DNA of 64,000 bases from Maioricimonas rarisocia (lineage in GTDB: Bacteria; Planctomycetota; Planctomycetia; Planctomycetales; Planctomycetaceae). The stretch's first letter is position 1. Every line of letters begins with the position of its first letter. The DNA lies in assembly GCF_007747795.1 (NCBI RefSeq), contig NZ_CP036275.1, positions 4,518,001-4,582,000 on the forward strand. Direction: 5' to 3'. The translations under genes and the position numbers were made by a program. Under the pieces are notes generated by a model that searched no databases, was not told the origin of the DNA, and saw only the letters and a program-made list of their open reading frames with translations. Shown here piece after piece: positions 39,902-48,972 of the stretch.

Positions 39902-40495
39902 ATGACATCGCATGAAACGGGGGACGCGGCCGTCCAGCAGACCCTGAGGGCACTGGACCCCGAAGTCTGGCTGCTGACCTCCGCGGCTGATCACGAACGG
40001 GGCGGGCTGATCTGCACGTCGGTCATGAACGCTTCGATTGTTCCGGACATGCCGCGAATCGTCGTCGGCCTTGCCCGGCAGCACCGCACGTGGCAACTGG
40101 TCGACGCCTCGGGACGGTTTGTTCTGCATCTGTTGCGTGCCGACCAGATCGAACTGGTGCGGCGGTTCGGCATGCAGTCCCAGCGTGATGTCGACAAGTT
40201 CGCGGAGCTGGAGGTGGGGCGTTCACCGGAAGGTTGCCCGGTGCTCAGGGATGTCGCCGGGTGGCTGGAGTGCCGGGTGGAATCGGGCCTCGATGCCGGC
40301 GACCGGACGCACTTTCTGGCCGAGGTGACTAACGGGTCGCCTCCCGCAGCGGACATCGCACTACTGCGGATGCAGGGGCTGCTCACCACCGCGCCCGACG
40401 AGATGCGGGCGGAATTGAAGCGTCAGCTCGAGCGGGACGGGGCGATCGACCGGCAGGCGATCAGTGCGTGGCGTGCCGCTCACCGCACCGGGTAG
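39902..40495 (+). CDS. Flavin reductase-like domain protein
   Basis: 197-residue FMN-binding split-barrel protein. The start of the fold (DPEVWLLTSAADHERGGLICTSVMNASIVPDMPRIVVGL) is that of flavin reductase-like and flavoredoxin proteins, with the Ser/Thr-rich loop for FMN phosphate. The C-terminal about 40 residues are a charged helical extension. It probably binds FMN and passes electrons or reduces flavin; the partner is unknown. AGGAG at 39890-39894 supports the ATG. It follows the PIG-L gene by 60 bases in the same direction. Confidence 0.85.
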   Translation: MTSHETGDAAVQQTLRALDPEVWLLTSAADHERGGLICTSVMNASIVPDMPRIVVGLARQHRTWQLVDASGRFVLHLLRADQIELVRRFGMQSQRDVDKFAELEVGRSPEGCPVLRDVAGWLECRVESGLDAGDRTHFLAEVTNGSPPAADIALLRMQGLLTTAPDEMRAELKRQLERDGAIDRQAISAWRAAHRTG

Positions 40496-40578
40496 TAACG
40501 GCCGGCTGGTCGTCGCGTGCCACTGTTTGCTGCGTCACTTCACCCCGTGGCAATCGCCGGCGGTGAACGCGCGATGTC

Positions 40579-40672
40579 GGCCGGTTGGAACCGGCCCTAC
40601 GGCGCTGTTGGACGGCGATGGAGGACACACTCAGCCCCGCGGCTCAGGTGCCGGGACCAGTCCCAGCCTACC
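40579..40672. repeat. Inverted repeat plus dispersed 20-base repeat between convergent genes
   Basis: The spacer holds a perfect hairpin with 8-bp arms and 2-base loop (40579-40596). At 40653-40672 is a 20-base sequence identical to 59813-59832; it begins with the palindrome GGGACCAGTCCC. It lies between the flavin reductase-like gene and the convergent MoaD-like gene. Confidence 0.6.
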
Positions 40673-40736
40673 CGTCACGACCCCAGCCACTCCCTGGAGT
40701 TGGTACTGCGATGCCGTGCCGGAAAGCGGGCCGTCA

Positions 40737-41000
40737 TCACCCGCCGCCGACCGATGGCAGGAAGTGGACCTCGCAATCGGGCGTCAGCTCCTGCAGCAGT
40801 CCCCGGTCAGTCATTGTCGAGTCGACGGCCACCATCAGCCCTGAGCGGAGATCCTCGCCGTCGCGCAGGCGGTTGACGAGGCCGGGAAACCGCCGTTCGA
40901 GCTCGTCGATCACTCCACCGACGGTCGTCGCGTCGATATCGAGCTCCCTGTGGCCGTCTGCATGCTTCTGCAGCGGCGGAGGGATGAACACACGTGGCAT
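40737..41000 (-). CDS. MoaD/ThiS-family sulfur-carrier protein
   Basis: 87-residue beta-grasp protein ending in LPSVGGG. The C-terminal di-glycine is the site activated by an E1-like adenylyltransferase to form a thiocarboxylate in molybdopterin, thiamine or thio-cofactor synthesis. MPRVFIPPPLQ and VGGVIDELERRFPGLVNRL are typical of archaeal-like MoaD proteins. No E1, MoaE or ThiG gene is nearby, so pathway assignment is open. It begins 20 bases after the stop of the CPBP protease gene, so the pair is probably co-transcribed. Confidence 0.88.
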   Translation of the reverse strand: MPRVFIPPPLQKHADGHRELDIDATTVGGVIDELERRFPGLVNRLRDGEDLRSGLMVAVDSTMTDRGLLQELTPDCEVHFLPSVGGG

Positions 41001-41020
41001 GGGGGCAGGCTCCGGTTGTC

Positions 41021-41680
41021 TCAGTCGTGATCGTCGGCTGGAGGAGATTCGTCGGGCTCCTTCGGACTGTCGGACAACGGGACCGGTGGCTCCGACGATG
41101 TGGAGGGTGGAAACGGGCGGCGTCGGCGATACAGCCACACAATGTGTACCAGTGCAATCCAGTCGTACAGCGCGTGTGCCAGGATCGGACGCAGCAGGTT
41201 CCGCCCGCCGGGATGATCGGCCAGCCAGCTCATGTAGAAGCCGACTCCCGTGGCAAACAGGGCGTAAACGGGGGTGACAGCGTGAGCCAGTCCGAACAGG
41301 ACATTGGTGGCGATCAGACCAAAGGTGGCATTGAACTGCGCAAGCCACGGCTGGAGCACGCCGCGAAACAGAAGTTCCTCACCGAACCCTGCCATCGCCG
41401 CGACGAGCATCAGGTCGTACCAGTACAGACGGCTCAGGGGACGGCCGAGCAGATCGACCACCAGGTCGCGGAGGTCGCCGAGCAGCACGTACAGCAGAAG
41501 CATCGGAGCAATAGCGAGAATTCCCCAGCCGACATCCCCCATCTGCCAGTGGATGGCGTCCAGTGGCCGCATGCCGAGTAAAGCGGCCAGCAGCAACGCA
41601 ACGAGTACCAGCCCCCCTTCGACGAGACCGGCGACGTTCAGAAAGTGGCGGCGCGTATTGAAATCGAGTGGCGGAGACAT
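41021..41680 (-). CDS. CPBP (CAAX/Abi) family intramembrane metalloprotease
   Basis: 219-residue membrane protein with about six helices. Conserved CPBP motifs are E101-E-L-L-F-R106 (EExxxR), FGLAH with H133, and H169-ALYD, which together hold the zinc and catalytic Glu. Bacterial members process or protect peptides; the target is unknown. The C-terminus is a cytosolic Pro/Ser/Asp-rich tail. The MoaD-like gene follows on the same strand. Confidence 0.9.
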   Translation of the reverse strand: MSPPLDFNTRRHFLNVAGLVEGGLVLVALLLAALLGMRPLDAIHWQMGDVGWGILAIAPMLLLYVLLGDLRDLVVDLLGRPLSRLYWYDLMLVAAMAGFGEELLFRGVLQPWLAQFNATFGLIATNVLFGLAHAVTPVYALFATGVGFYMSWLADHPGGRNLLRPILAHALYDWIALVHIVWLYRRRRPFPPSTSSEPPVPLSDSPKEPDESPPADDHD

Positions 41681-41796
41681 CTCTGGGTGCGACGAAAGTT
41701 TTCCGAACCGAGTCCGATCTCCCTGCCGTTGTAGAGTTGTTCTGCACGCCTGCCAACTGCTAGCGTAACGCCCGACCTGAAGACTCCGGTGAATTC

Positions 41797-43131
41797 ATGC
41801 GTACCCTGATCCGCAATGCCCAGTGTGTGCTGCCCGATGGCGTGCAGCAGGTTGATGTCCTCATCGAGGACGCGAAGATCATCGGGATCGACCCGCCGGC
41901 GAATGCTGCAGCCGACGAAACGGTCGATGCATCCGGGCTGCATCTGATTCCCGGCGTGATCGACGATCAGGTTCACTTTCGTGAGCCGGGGCTGGAACAC
42001 AAGGAAGACCTGCACACCGGGAGTCTCGCCTGTGCGAAGGGAGGCGTCACGACCTTTCTCGAGATGCCCAATACCAGGCCGCCGACCATCACGCCGGAGG
42101 CGCTTGAAGACAAACTGGCCCGGGCGGCGTCGCGCAGTGTCGTGAACTACGGCTTCTACATCGGCGCGACACCGGACAATGTCGAGACGCTCCGTTCAGT
42201 CACCCGCACACCTGGCATCAAGATCTTCATCGGTTCCAGTACCGGCAACCTCCTCGTCGACGAGCAGGAGGCCCTCGAACGGATCTTTGCCGAGACCACG
42301 TTGCCGGTCTGTGCTCACTGCGAGGATGAAGCGACCGTCCGTGCGAATTCCGAACGAATCGGCGGAGGCAGCACACATGCGGATCACTCGAAGATTCGCG
42401 ATCACGAGGCGGCCCTGATTGCGACCCGGCGGGCCATCGATCTGGCGGTTCGACACAACCACCGGTTCCATGTTCTGCACGTGTCGACGGCCGGCGAAGT
42501 GGAGTTCCTGAAGGATCATCACGGTCTGATTACCGCCGAGGCCTGCCCGCATCACCTGCTGTTCAACATCGATGATTACGAGCGTCTCGGCTCGCTGGTG
42601 CAGATGAACCCGTCGATCAAGACGCGCGAAGACAACGAAGCGCTCTGGCAGGGGCTGCTCGACGGCCGGTTGCAGGTGATCGCGACCGATCACGCTCCGC
42701 ATACGCTCGAAGAGAAGCAGCAGCCGTACCCGCAGTCCCCCTCAGGGCTGCCTGCCGTCGAGAATTCGCTGGCGCTGATGCTCAATGCCGTTCACGAGGG
42801 GCGGTGCACGCTTGAGAATGTGGTCGCCTGGATGTGCGACGCGCCGGCGCGGGTCTGGGACATCGTCAACAAGGGACGTATCGCCGAGGGCTACGATGCC
42901 GATCTCGTGCTGGTCGATCTCGCGAAGCAGGCAACAATCCGGAACGGCGAGCAGGTCACGAAAAGCGGATGGAGCCCGTGGGATGGCGTGGCGCTCACAG
43001 GATGGCCGGTGCGAACCTGGGTGATGGGACAGACCGTCTTCGCTGACGGGCGAGTGGATGCCTCTGTCCGCGGTCAGGAGGCTCGGTATGAACATGATCG
43101 GGGCGGATACTGGAACACATCTCACGTGTAA
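41797..43131 (+). CDS. pyrC: Dihydroorotase
   Basis: 444-residue amidohydrolase catalysing cyclisation of carbamoyl-aspartate in pyrimidine synthesis. The metal motif reads [10 protein letters not shown] (57-65), K142 lies in [11 protein letters not shown], and H-rich segments [16 protein letters not shown] and ATDHAPH complete the site; [13 protein letters not shown] and [15 protein letters not shown] are family signatures. The usual HxH is QxH here, as I recall from the [10 protein letters not shown] subgroup of dihydroorotases. Divergent from the CPBP gene. The length fits the family. Confidence 0.93.
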   Translation: MRTLIRNAQCVLPDGVQQVDVLIEDAKIIGIDPPANAAADETVDASGLHLIPGVIDDQVHFREPGLEHKEDLHTGSLACAKGGVTTFLEMPNTRPPTITPEALEDKLARAASRSVVNYGFYIGATPDNVETLRSVTRTPGIKIFIGSSTGNLLVDEQEALERIFAETTLPVCAHCEDEATVRANSERIGGGSTHADHSKIRDHEAALIATRRAIDLAVRHNHRFHVLHVSTAGEVEFLKDHHGLITAEACPHHLLFNIDDYERLGSLVQMNPSIKTREDNEALWQGLLDGRLQVIATDHAPHTLEEKQQPYPQSPSGLPAVENSLALMLNAVHEGRCTLENVVAWMCDAPARVWDIVNKGRIAEGYDADLVLVDLAKQATIRNGEQVTKSGWSPWDGVALTGWPVRTWVMGQTVFADGRVDASVRGQEARYEHDRGGYWNTSHV

Positions 43132-43304
43132 CACCGGGGGTCGGGGTTTCTCCCGGGGCCTGAGGTGTCCACGTGGGAGACCAACGAAACAGGCGGGTGG
43201 AATCGGCTGGGTGTGAGCCGCTTCCGGAGAAGGGTGTCGACCGGAACTCCGTCGATTGCCTAGAATTCGCCGGAGAACGCTCACAACGCATGAAAGGGGG
43301 CGGA

Positions 43305-43715
43305 ATGGCCCGGAACTTGACGCTGATTGCCCTGCTGCTGTTCGCGGCTGGTTGTGCGGGTGAATCGCTGCCGCCGATTGACGGTAACGAAGTCACGGTG
43401 ACGGAAGATTCGTACCAGGAAGAGGTGGCCGAGAGCTCGGTGCCGGTGCTGATCGACTTCTGGGCGCCCTGGTGCGGTCCCTGTGTACAGATGGAACCTG
43501 TGATTGCCCATGTCTCGGTCAACTACGAGGGCCGACTCAAGGTGGCCAAAGTGAACGTCGACGAGAATCCCCGGCTGGCCAGCGAGTTTGCGATCAACGG
43601 CATCCCGGCATTTGTTCTGGTTCGTGACGGAGAAATCGTGTCGCGCACCGAGGGCAGCCGGTCCCTGGCTTCGATGTCCGACTGGATCGATTCGCGGATC
43701 GCGGCGGCGCCGTGA
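43305..43715 (+). CDS. Lipoprotein thioredoxin
   Basis: 136-residue thioredoxin with active site WCGPC at 56-60 (FWAPWCGPC) and the cis-Pro segment NGIPAFVL. The N-terminus LIALLLFAAGC is a lipoprotein signal with lipobox AAGC (Cys17), so the domain faces the periplasm or another exterior compartment. Start ATG at 43305 is preceded by AAAGGGGGCGG; an ATG 15 bases earlier would add MKGGG. It could reduce or shuffle disulfides of exported proteins. Confidence 0.9.
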   Translation: MARNLTLIALLLFAAGCAGESLPPIDGNEVTVTEDSYQEEVAESSVPVLIDFWAPWCGPCVQMEPVIAHVSVNYEGRLKVAKVNVDENPRLASEFAINGIPAFVLVRDGEIVSRTEGSRSLASMSDWIDSRIAAAP

Positions 43716-43825
43716 TCCGTCGGTCGTGAACAGCGGGGCCAGACAACAGAGCGAGCGGCCGCATTGACGCGGCGACGAAGAACATCAGTTCCACCGGTCA
43801 GGATTATCCGGAAGCGCACGGCCCC

Positions 43826-45868
43826 ATGGAGCATCTACGCAAGGCACTGAACGCGGGTCACGTCTTCATCGATCTGGAGACTGACAGTACCAGCGACCTG
43901 CTGCATCAGGTCGTCGAATACGCCGTGTCGCTGGACGTCGTCTCCGCAGAAGTCGGCGAAGCGCTCGAAAAAGATCTGCTCGAGCGCGAACAGCGGTTCT
44001 CGACGGCCATTGGCCACGCGGTCGCCGTGCCGCATGCCTACCTCGAGGGCATTGCGGCCCCCACAATCCTGTTCGTCCGGCTCAAGCATCCCCTGAACAT
44101 GGGGGCACCGGACGGGATCCCGACCCGATACCTGTTTGTTCTGGTCGGGCCTCCACGGGATGCCGCGGCGCATCTCGATACGCTCACGACCATCGCCCGG
44201 CTGATGTCGGATGATGAGTTCCGCTACGACGCCGGCGAGGCAAAAGACGTTGCGGACCTGCTCCAGGCACTGGACCAGTTCGAAGCCCGCACGTCGCCCG
44301 AAGTCGCCGCGAAAGTGGAGACGGTCTCGCCCGGGCTGCAACCGAGCGGCCGGATCGGTGGGGGACTGGTGGCCGACATCCGGCGCCGCTGGCCTTTCTA
44401 CAAGTCGGACTTTACTGACGGACTCCACACCAAGACGCTCGGTTCGACGCTGTTCCTGTACTTCGCCTGCCTGGCGCCAACGGTGACCTTCGGCGGGCTG
44501 ATGTACGGAGCGACCGGCGGAACGATCGGCATCGCCGAGACACTCGTGGCAACGGCCCTGTGCGGGACCGTCTACGCACTGGCGTCGGGGCAGCCGCTCA
44601 ATCTGCTGGGAGTGACCGGCCCGCTGCTGGTGTTCATCGCGACGCTGTACCGACTCTGCATCGACCTGCAGATTCCGTTCATGGAAACCTACACCTGGGT
44701 TGGGTTATGGACCGCGCTGTTCTGCGTGATCTTCGCGCTGACCGACGCCAGTTGCCTGATCCGCTATTTCACGCGGTTCACCGATGAAATCTTTGCGGCA
44801 CTGATCTCGACGATCTTCATCAGCGAGTCACTCAAGAGCATCATCGGTTACCTGCAGGACGCGCATACCGACCGCGTTTCGCACGACGTGGCGTTTCTTT
44901 CGCTGCTGCTGGCGGTCGGCACGTTCGCCATCGCGATGATGCTCAGCCGGTTTCGTCGCAGCAATTATCTCAGACCGTCGGTACGGGAGTTCCTTGCCGA
45001 CTTCGGTCCGACGATCTCCGTCGTACTGATGATGATCTTCGCCGCCACCTTTCCGCGAGTGCAGCCCGAAGCGCTCGAAGTCCCCGATTCGCTGGCCACG
45101 TCGAGCGGCCGCGGCTGGCTGGTAAACCCCTTCAACGCCCCGGTCTGGGTGTGGGGGGCGAGTATCGTCCCCGCCATGTTCTTTGCCGTGCTGGTCTATC
45201 TGGACCAGAACATCACCGCACGTCTGGTCAACAGTCCGCAACACCGGCTGAAGAAGGGAGAGGGGTACCACCTCGACCTGCTGGTCGTGGCCTTGCTGGT
45301 GGGAGTCTGTGCAATATTCGGACTGCCTCCGCTGGTTGCCGCCACCGTCCGCTCGCTGAATCACGTCCGCAGTCTCGCGACCTCCGAGGAGATCGTGACC
45401 CGCGGCGGCGATCATCGGGAACAGATTATCCACGTCCGCGAGACGCGACTGAGCGGGCTGGGAATTCACGTGTTGATTGCCCTGTCGCTGCTGGCGCTAC
45501 CGCTGCTGCGACTTGTTCCCAAGCCGGTCCTGTACGGACTGTTCCTGTACATGGGCGTCGTCTCGATCAGTGGGAATCAATTCTTCGAACGGCTGAACCT
45601 GTGGCTGACCGATCCGGATCTCTATCCGCGAACCCACTACACGCGAAAAGTTCGCCGCTCTGTGATGCACCTTTTCACGCTGCTGCAGCTGACCTGCCTG
45701 GTCGTGCTGTGGGCCGTGAAGGCAAGTCCGGCCGGTATCCTGTTTCCCGTTTTCATCGCTTTGCTCGTGCCGGTGCGGATCGTGGCGCAGCGTTTCTTCC
45801 GCAATGAAGATCTGAAGGCGCTCGATGCCGAGGAAATCCCCGAAGAAGAAGAAACCGCCTGGGTCTGA
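43826..45868 (+). CDS. PTS EIIA-like domain fused to SLC4/Band 3-type anion (bicarbonate) transporter
   Basis: 680-residue inner-membrane protein. Residues about 5-160 form a PTS EIIA (mannitol/fructose, type 2) domain with the active-site His segment GHAVAVPHAYLEG (H70; H64 also present) and typical VLVGPPRDAAAHLDTL. Residues about 195-665 form an SLC4-like transporter with LFLYFACLAPTVTFGGL, QPLNLLGVTGPLLVF, FNAPVWVWGASIVPAM, GYHLDLLVVALLVGVCAIFGLPP and VLYGLFLYMGVVSISGNQFF, all close to eukaryotic Band 3 and NBC sequences. It probably carries bicarbonate or another anion. The stop is 3 bases before the next gene. Confidence 0.9.
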   Translation: MEHLRKALNAGHVFIDLETDSTSDLLHQVVEYAVSLDVVSAEVGEALEKDLLEREQRFSTAIGHAVAVPHAYLEGIAAPTILFVRLKHPLNMGAPDGIPTRYLFVLVGPPRDAAAHLDTLTTIARLMSDDEFRYDAGEAKDVADLLQALDQFEARTSPEVAAKVETVSPGLQPSGRIGGGLVADIRRRWPFYKSDFTDGLHTKTLGSTLFLYFACLAPTVTFGGLMYGATGGTIGIAETLVATALCGTVYALASGQPLNLLGVTGPLLVFIATLYRLCIDLQIPFMETYTWVGLWTALFCVIFALTDASCLIRYFTRFTDEIFAALISTIFISESLKSIIGYLQDAHTDRVSHDVAFLSLLLAVGTFAIAMMLSRFRRSNYLRPSVREFLADFGPTISVVLMMIFAATFPRVQPEALEVPDSLATSSGRGWLVNPFNAPVWVWGASIVPAMFFAVLVYLDQNITARLVNSPQHRLKKGEGYHLDLLVVALLVGVCAIFGLPPLVAATVRSLNHVRSLATSEEIVTRGGDHREQIIHVRETRLSGLGIHVLIALSLLALPLLRLVPKPVLYGLFLYMGVVSISGNQFFERLNLWLTDPDLYPRTHYTRKVRRSVMHLFTLLQLTCLVVLWAVKASPAGILFPVFIALLVPVRIVAQRFFRNEDLKALDAEEIPEEEETAWV

Positions 45869-45871
45869 ATC

Positions 45872-46903
45872 ATGCAGCTTGCCGCGATCGAAACCGAAGA
45901 ACAGCTGGAGGCCGCCCTGAGCGAGCCGGCCCCCGAGGCGGTCGCGGCGATGCAGGAGATTTCCGGCGACATCGCCTTCCTGGGCTGTGGCGGGAAGATG
46001 GGGCCGACACTTGCCCGGATGGCACAGCGGGCCTCGAAGCAGGCGGGCGTGACGAGGCGGATCATCGCCGTCAGTCGCTTTTCCGATCCGTCAGTCCGGA
46101 AACGTCTCGAGAGCTGGGGCGTCGAGACGCGATCGGGCGACCTCCTCGACGAGACATTCCTGGATTCGCTGCCGGACGCTCCCAACGTCGTATTTATGGC
46201 CGGTCGCAAATTCGGTGCTGCCGGAAATCTTCCGCTCACCTGGGCAATGAACGTCCACCTGCCGTCTCTGGTCGCCCGCCGATTTGCGGAGAGCCGCATC
46301 GCCGCGTTTTCCACCGGCAACGTGTACGGCACCGTCAGTTACCGCACGGGGGGCTCTGTCGAGTCGGACGAGCCGCGACCAGTCGGCGAATACGCCATGA
46401 GCTGCCTCGGCCGGGAACGAATGTTCCAGCACTTTGCCGACGTGCAGAAGACGCCGATGGTTCTGCTGCGGCTGAATTACGCGTGTGAATTCCGGTACGG
46501 CGTGCTGGTCGACCTGGCCGAACAGGTGGCCGCCGGGACCCCGATTGATCTGGCAATGAGCTACGTGAACGTCATCTGGCAGGGAGACGCCAATTCGCGG
46601 ACGCTTGCCGCTCTGACGCTGGCCGAGTCGCCCGCCCGGCTTCTGAACCTTGCGGGTCCGGAGGTCCTGCGGGTGCGGGATGTCTGCGAGCGCCTCGGGG
46701 AACTGCTGGGGCGACCGGTCCGCTTCACCGGGGAGGAACACGAAGACGCGCTGCTCAACAATGCCGCAGCGGCTGACGCGTTGTGGGGCCCGCCGCGCGT
46801 CCCTGTGGACGAGCTCCTGACAGGAATTGCCACCTGGGTTCGCCGAGGGGGGGAACGTCTGGGCAAGCCGACCCACTTCGAAGTTCGTGACGGAGCGTTT
46901 TGA
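45872..46903 (+). CDS. NAD(P)-binding epimerase/dehydratase-like (extended SDR) protein
   Basis: 343-residue Rossmann protein of the extended SDR group. The dinucleotide loop is FLGCGGKMGPT (residues 37-46), and the substrate loop STGNVYG contains S148. The canonical YxxxK reads Y174-AMS-C178, so the catalytic Lys is missing. A helical N-terminal extension of about 30 residues precedes the fold. It is translated 3 bases after the EIIA-SLC4 gene, so coupled expression is very likely. The role is not known; it may bind NAD and regulate or carry out a different chemistry. Confidence 0.85.
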   Translation: MQLAAIETEEQLEAALSEPAPEAVAAMQEISGDIAFLGCGGKMGPTLARMAQRASKQAGVTRRIIAVSRFSDPSVRKRLESWGVETRSGDLLDETFLDSLPDAPNVVFMAGRKFGAAGNLPLTWAMNVHLPSLVARRFAESRIAAFSTGNVYGTVSYRTGGSVESDEPRPVGEYAMSCLGRERMFQHFADVQKTPMVLLRLNYACEFRYGVLVDLAEQVAAGTPIDLAMSYVNVIWQGDANSRTLAALTLAESPARLLNLAGPEVLRVRDVCERLGELLGRPVRFTGEEHEDALLNNAAAADALWGPPRVPVDELLTGIATWVRRGGERLGKPTHFEVRDGAF

Positions 46904-47025
46904 GCCGCCGGCTCCGATCCGGTGCGGTTGCGACACGGAACCATTTTGTGCACGGGAGTTTGTGCCGGTTCTGCGTTCACCCGAAGCGGTTGCAGAATCT
47001 TGTCGGATGATTTTTTGCAGAAGAC

Positions 47026-47053
47026 TTGACGGTTTCAGAAGCTTGGACATAAT
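47026..47053 (+). promoter_or_regulatory. Sigma-70-type promoter of tRNA-Gly
   Basis: TTGACG (47026-47031), a 16-base spacer and CATAAT (47048-47053) match the housekeeping consensus at five of six positions in each box. Transcription would start near 47060, about 60 bases before the tRNA. Confidence 0.7.
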
Positions 47054-47122
47054 GGCGGTCGTCCCGGGCAGCTCCGGCCGCGAGGGACAAGACAATCTGG
47101 ATCCCGGTCATTGACCGGACTT

Positions 47123-47207
<85 letters not shown>

Positions 47208-47340
47208 CTGGCCTCACTCTCTTTCTGCTCGCCTACTGCGTGGCCGCGTCTGGAGCGGGCCCGTACCGTCCGCGCGGTACGCATCGCAACCGCTTGCCGG
47301 GCAGCCAACGAGTCGAATGCCGTTGAGGAAGGATGATATC

Positions 47341-48816
47341 GTGGCGGACGCTGAGAAACCCCAGGCTGTGATGGATGATGCCGCGAGCGGGGCTGCTGCC
47401 GATGAGGCCGGCTTCGAACGTCTCCAGGTCAACGTCGAGTCGGTCGGTCCGTGCAAAAAGCACGTCCGCGTGACGGTCCCCCGTGAGGTGATCGACGACG
47501 TCATGCAGGGATCGGTCGATGAGCTGATGACGACCGCTGCCGTGCCCGGCTTTCGCGTCGGTCACGTGCCGGAACCGCTGATCCGGCGACGCTTCCGCAG
47601 CGAGCTGACCGATCAGGTCAAGCAGAAGGTTCTGATGCAGAGCCTCGAGTGGATCGCTCAGGCGGAAGACCTCGATCCCATCAACGAGCCGAATCTGGAT
47701 GTCGAAAGCATCGAAGTGCCTGACGAAGGGGACTTCGAGTACGAGTTCGACGTCGAAGTTCGTCCCGAGTTCGATCTGCCCGAATACAAGGGCCTGAAGA
47801 TCGAACGCCCGGAGCGGGAAATCACCGACGAAGATGTCGACGCCTACCTGAAGGAGTTCGTCGAGCAGTACGGTCAGCTCGAGCCGATCGACGAGCCGGC
47901 CTCACTCGAAGACTTCGTGACGGTCGAAGCCGAGTTTGTGCACGGCGATCAGGTTCTGCACCATGTCGACGAGTTGAGCCTGCGTGTTCGTCCCGTGCTC
48001 CGGTTCCAGGATGCCGAACTGGAAGGCTTCGACAAGGAGATGGTCGGAGCGAAGGAAGGGGACGCCCGCGATGTCGAGTTGAAGGTCTCGATGGAAGCGG
48101 ACAACATCGCCATGCGTGGCGAAACCGTCACGCTGAAGATGAAAGTCCTCGACGTCAAGCGGCTCCGCCGCCCCGAGCTGGACGACGAGTTCCTCGCCCG
48201 CCTCAACGTCGAGTCGGAAGAGCAGCTGCGTGCAGAAGTCCGCAAGATGCTCGAACGGCAGGTGACCTACGAGCAACGCCAGTCGACGCGTCGCCAGGTG
48301 CTCGAGAAGATTACCGAGTCGGCCGACTGGGAACTGCCTGAAGATCTCGTCCGCAAGCAGGTCGACAATGCTCTGCGTCGCGAGATCCTCGAGATGCAGC
48401 AGGCCGGGTTCACCCGCAGCGAGATCGCGGCCCGCGAGAACGATCTGCGGCAGAAGTCGATCTCGATGACGCGGCAGAATCTCAAGGAGCACTTCGTTCT
48501 CGATCGGATTGCCGAAGAAGAGAACATTGAGGTCACCAGCACCGACATCGAGATGGAAATCACGATGATGGCCCTGCAGCGGGGTGAGAACCCGCGTCGC
48601 GTGCGGGCCCGACTGGTGAAGTCCGGCATGATCGAGAATCTCGAGGCGCAGATTCGCGAGCGTAAGGCCGTCGACGTGATTCTCGAGAACGCCGAGTTCC
48701 AGGAATCGACGATGGCTCCGCCGACGGAACTTTCTGTGGAAGCCGTCAATCGCTCGGTCTGCGGATCGTCTGTCGGGACGACCGACGAAGAAGACGAGGA
48801 AGCCGGCGAAGAGTAG
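47341..48816 (+). CDS. tig: Trigger factor (ribosome-associated chaperone and PPIase)
   Basis: 491-residue ribosome-bound folding chaperone. The N-terminal ribosome-binding domain includes the signature GFRVGHVPEPLIRRRF, the PPIase domain lies around 190-280 (DFVTVEAEFVHGDQV, VELKVSM), and a long helical C-terminal domain follows, ending in an acidic tail. GTG start at 47341 chosen because GAGGAAGG lies 8 bases upstream; an ATG 24 bases earlier overlaps this site. Trigger factor is often followed by clpP; here a UPF0173 hydrolase gene follows. Confidence 0.94.
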   Translation: MADAEKPQAVMDDAASGAAADEAGFERLQVNVESVGPCKKHVRVTVPREVIDDVMQGSVDELMTTAAVPGFRVGHVPEPLIRRRFRSELTDQVKQKVLMQSLEWIAQAEDLDPINEPNLDVESIEVPDEGDFEYEFDVEVRPEFDLPEYKGLKIERPEREITDEDVDAYLKEFVEQYGQLEPIDEPASLEDFVTVEAEFVHGDQVLHHVDELSLRVRPVLRFQDAELEGFDKEMVGAKEGDARDVELKVSMEADNIAMRGETVTLKMKVLDVKRLRRPELDDEFLARLNVESEEQLRAEVRKMLERQVTYEQRQSTRRQVLEKITESADWELPEDLVRKQVDNALRREILEMQQAGFTRSEIAARENDLRQKSISMTRQNLKEHFVLDRIAEEENIEVTSTDIEMEITMMALQRGENPRRVRARLVKSGMIENLEAQIRERKAVDVILENAEFQESTMAPPTELSVEAVNRSVCGSSVGTTDEEDEEAGEE

Positions 48817-48972
48817 GCTCGACTGGGGCATCGCTGAATTCTCCCCGGTTGCGTGTGAGGCCGCGCGACGGGATGGGTTGCAGGTGTCTGAGTGGAGCGA
48901 CCTCAGCGGCAGGAGTCCCTTCAGAGTGCATCCGTCCGCCGGTTCCCTGATCGGACTCGTCAGGAGGAAGTC

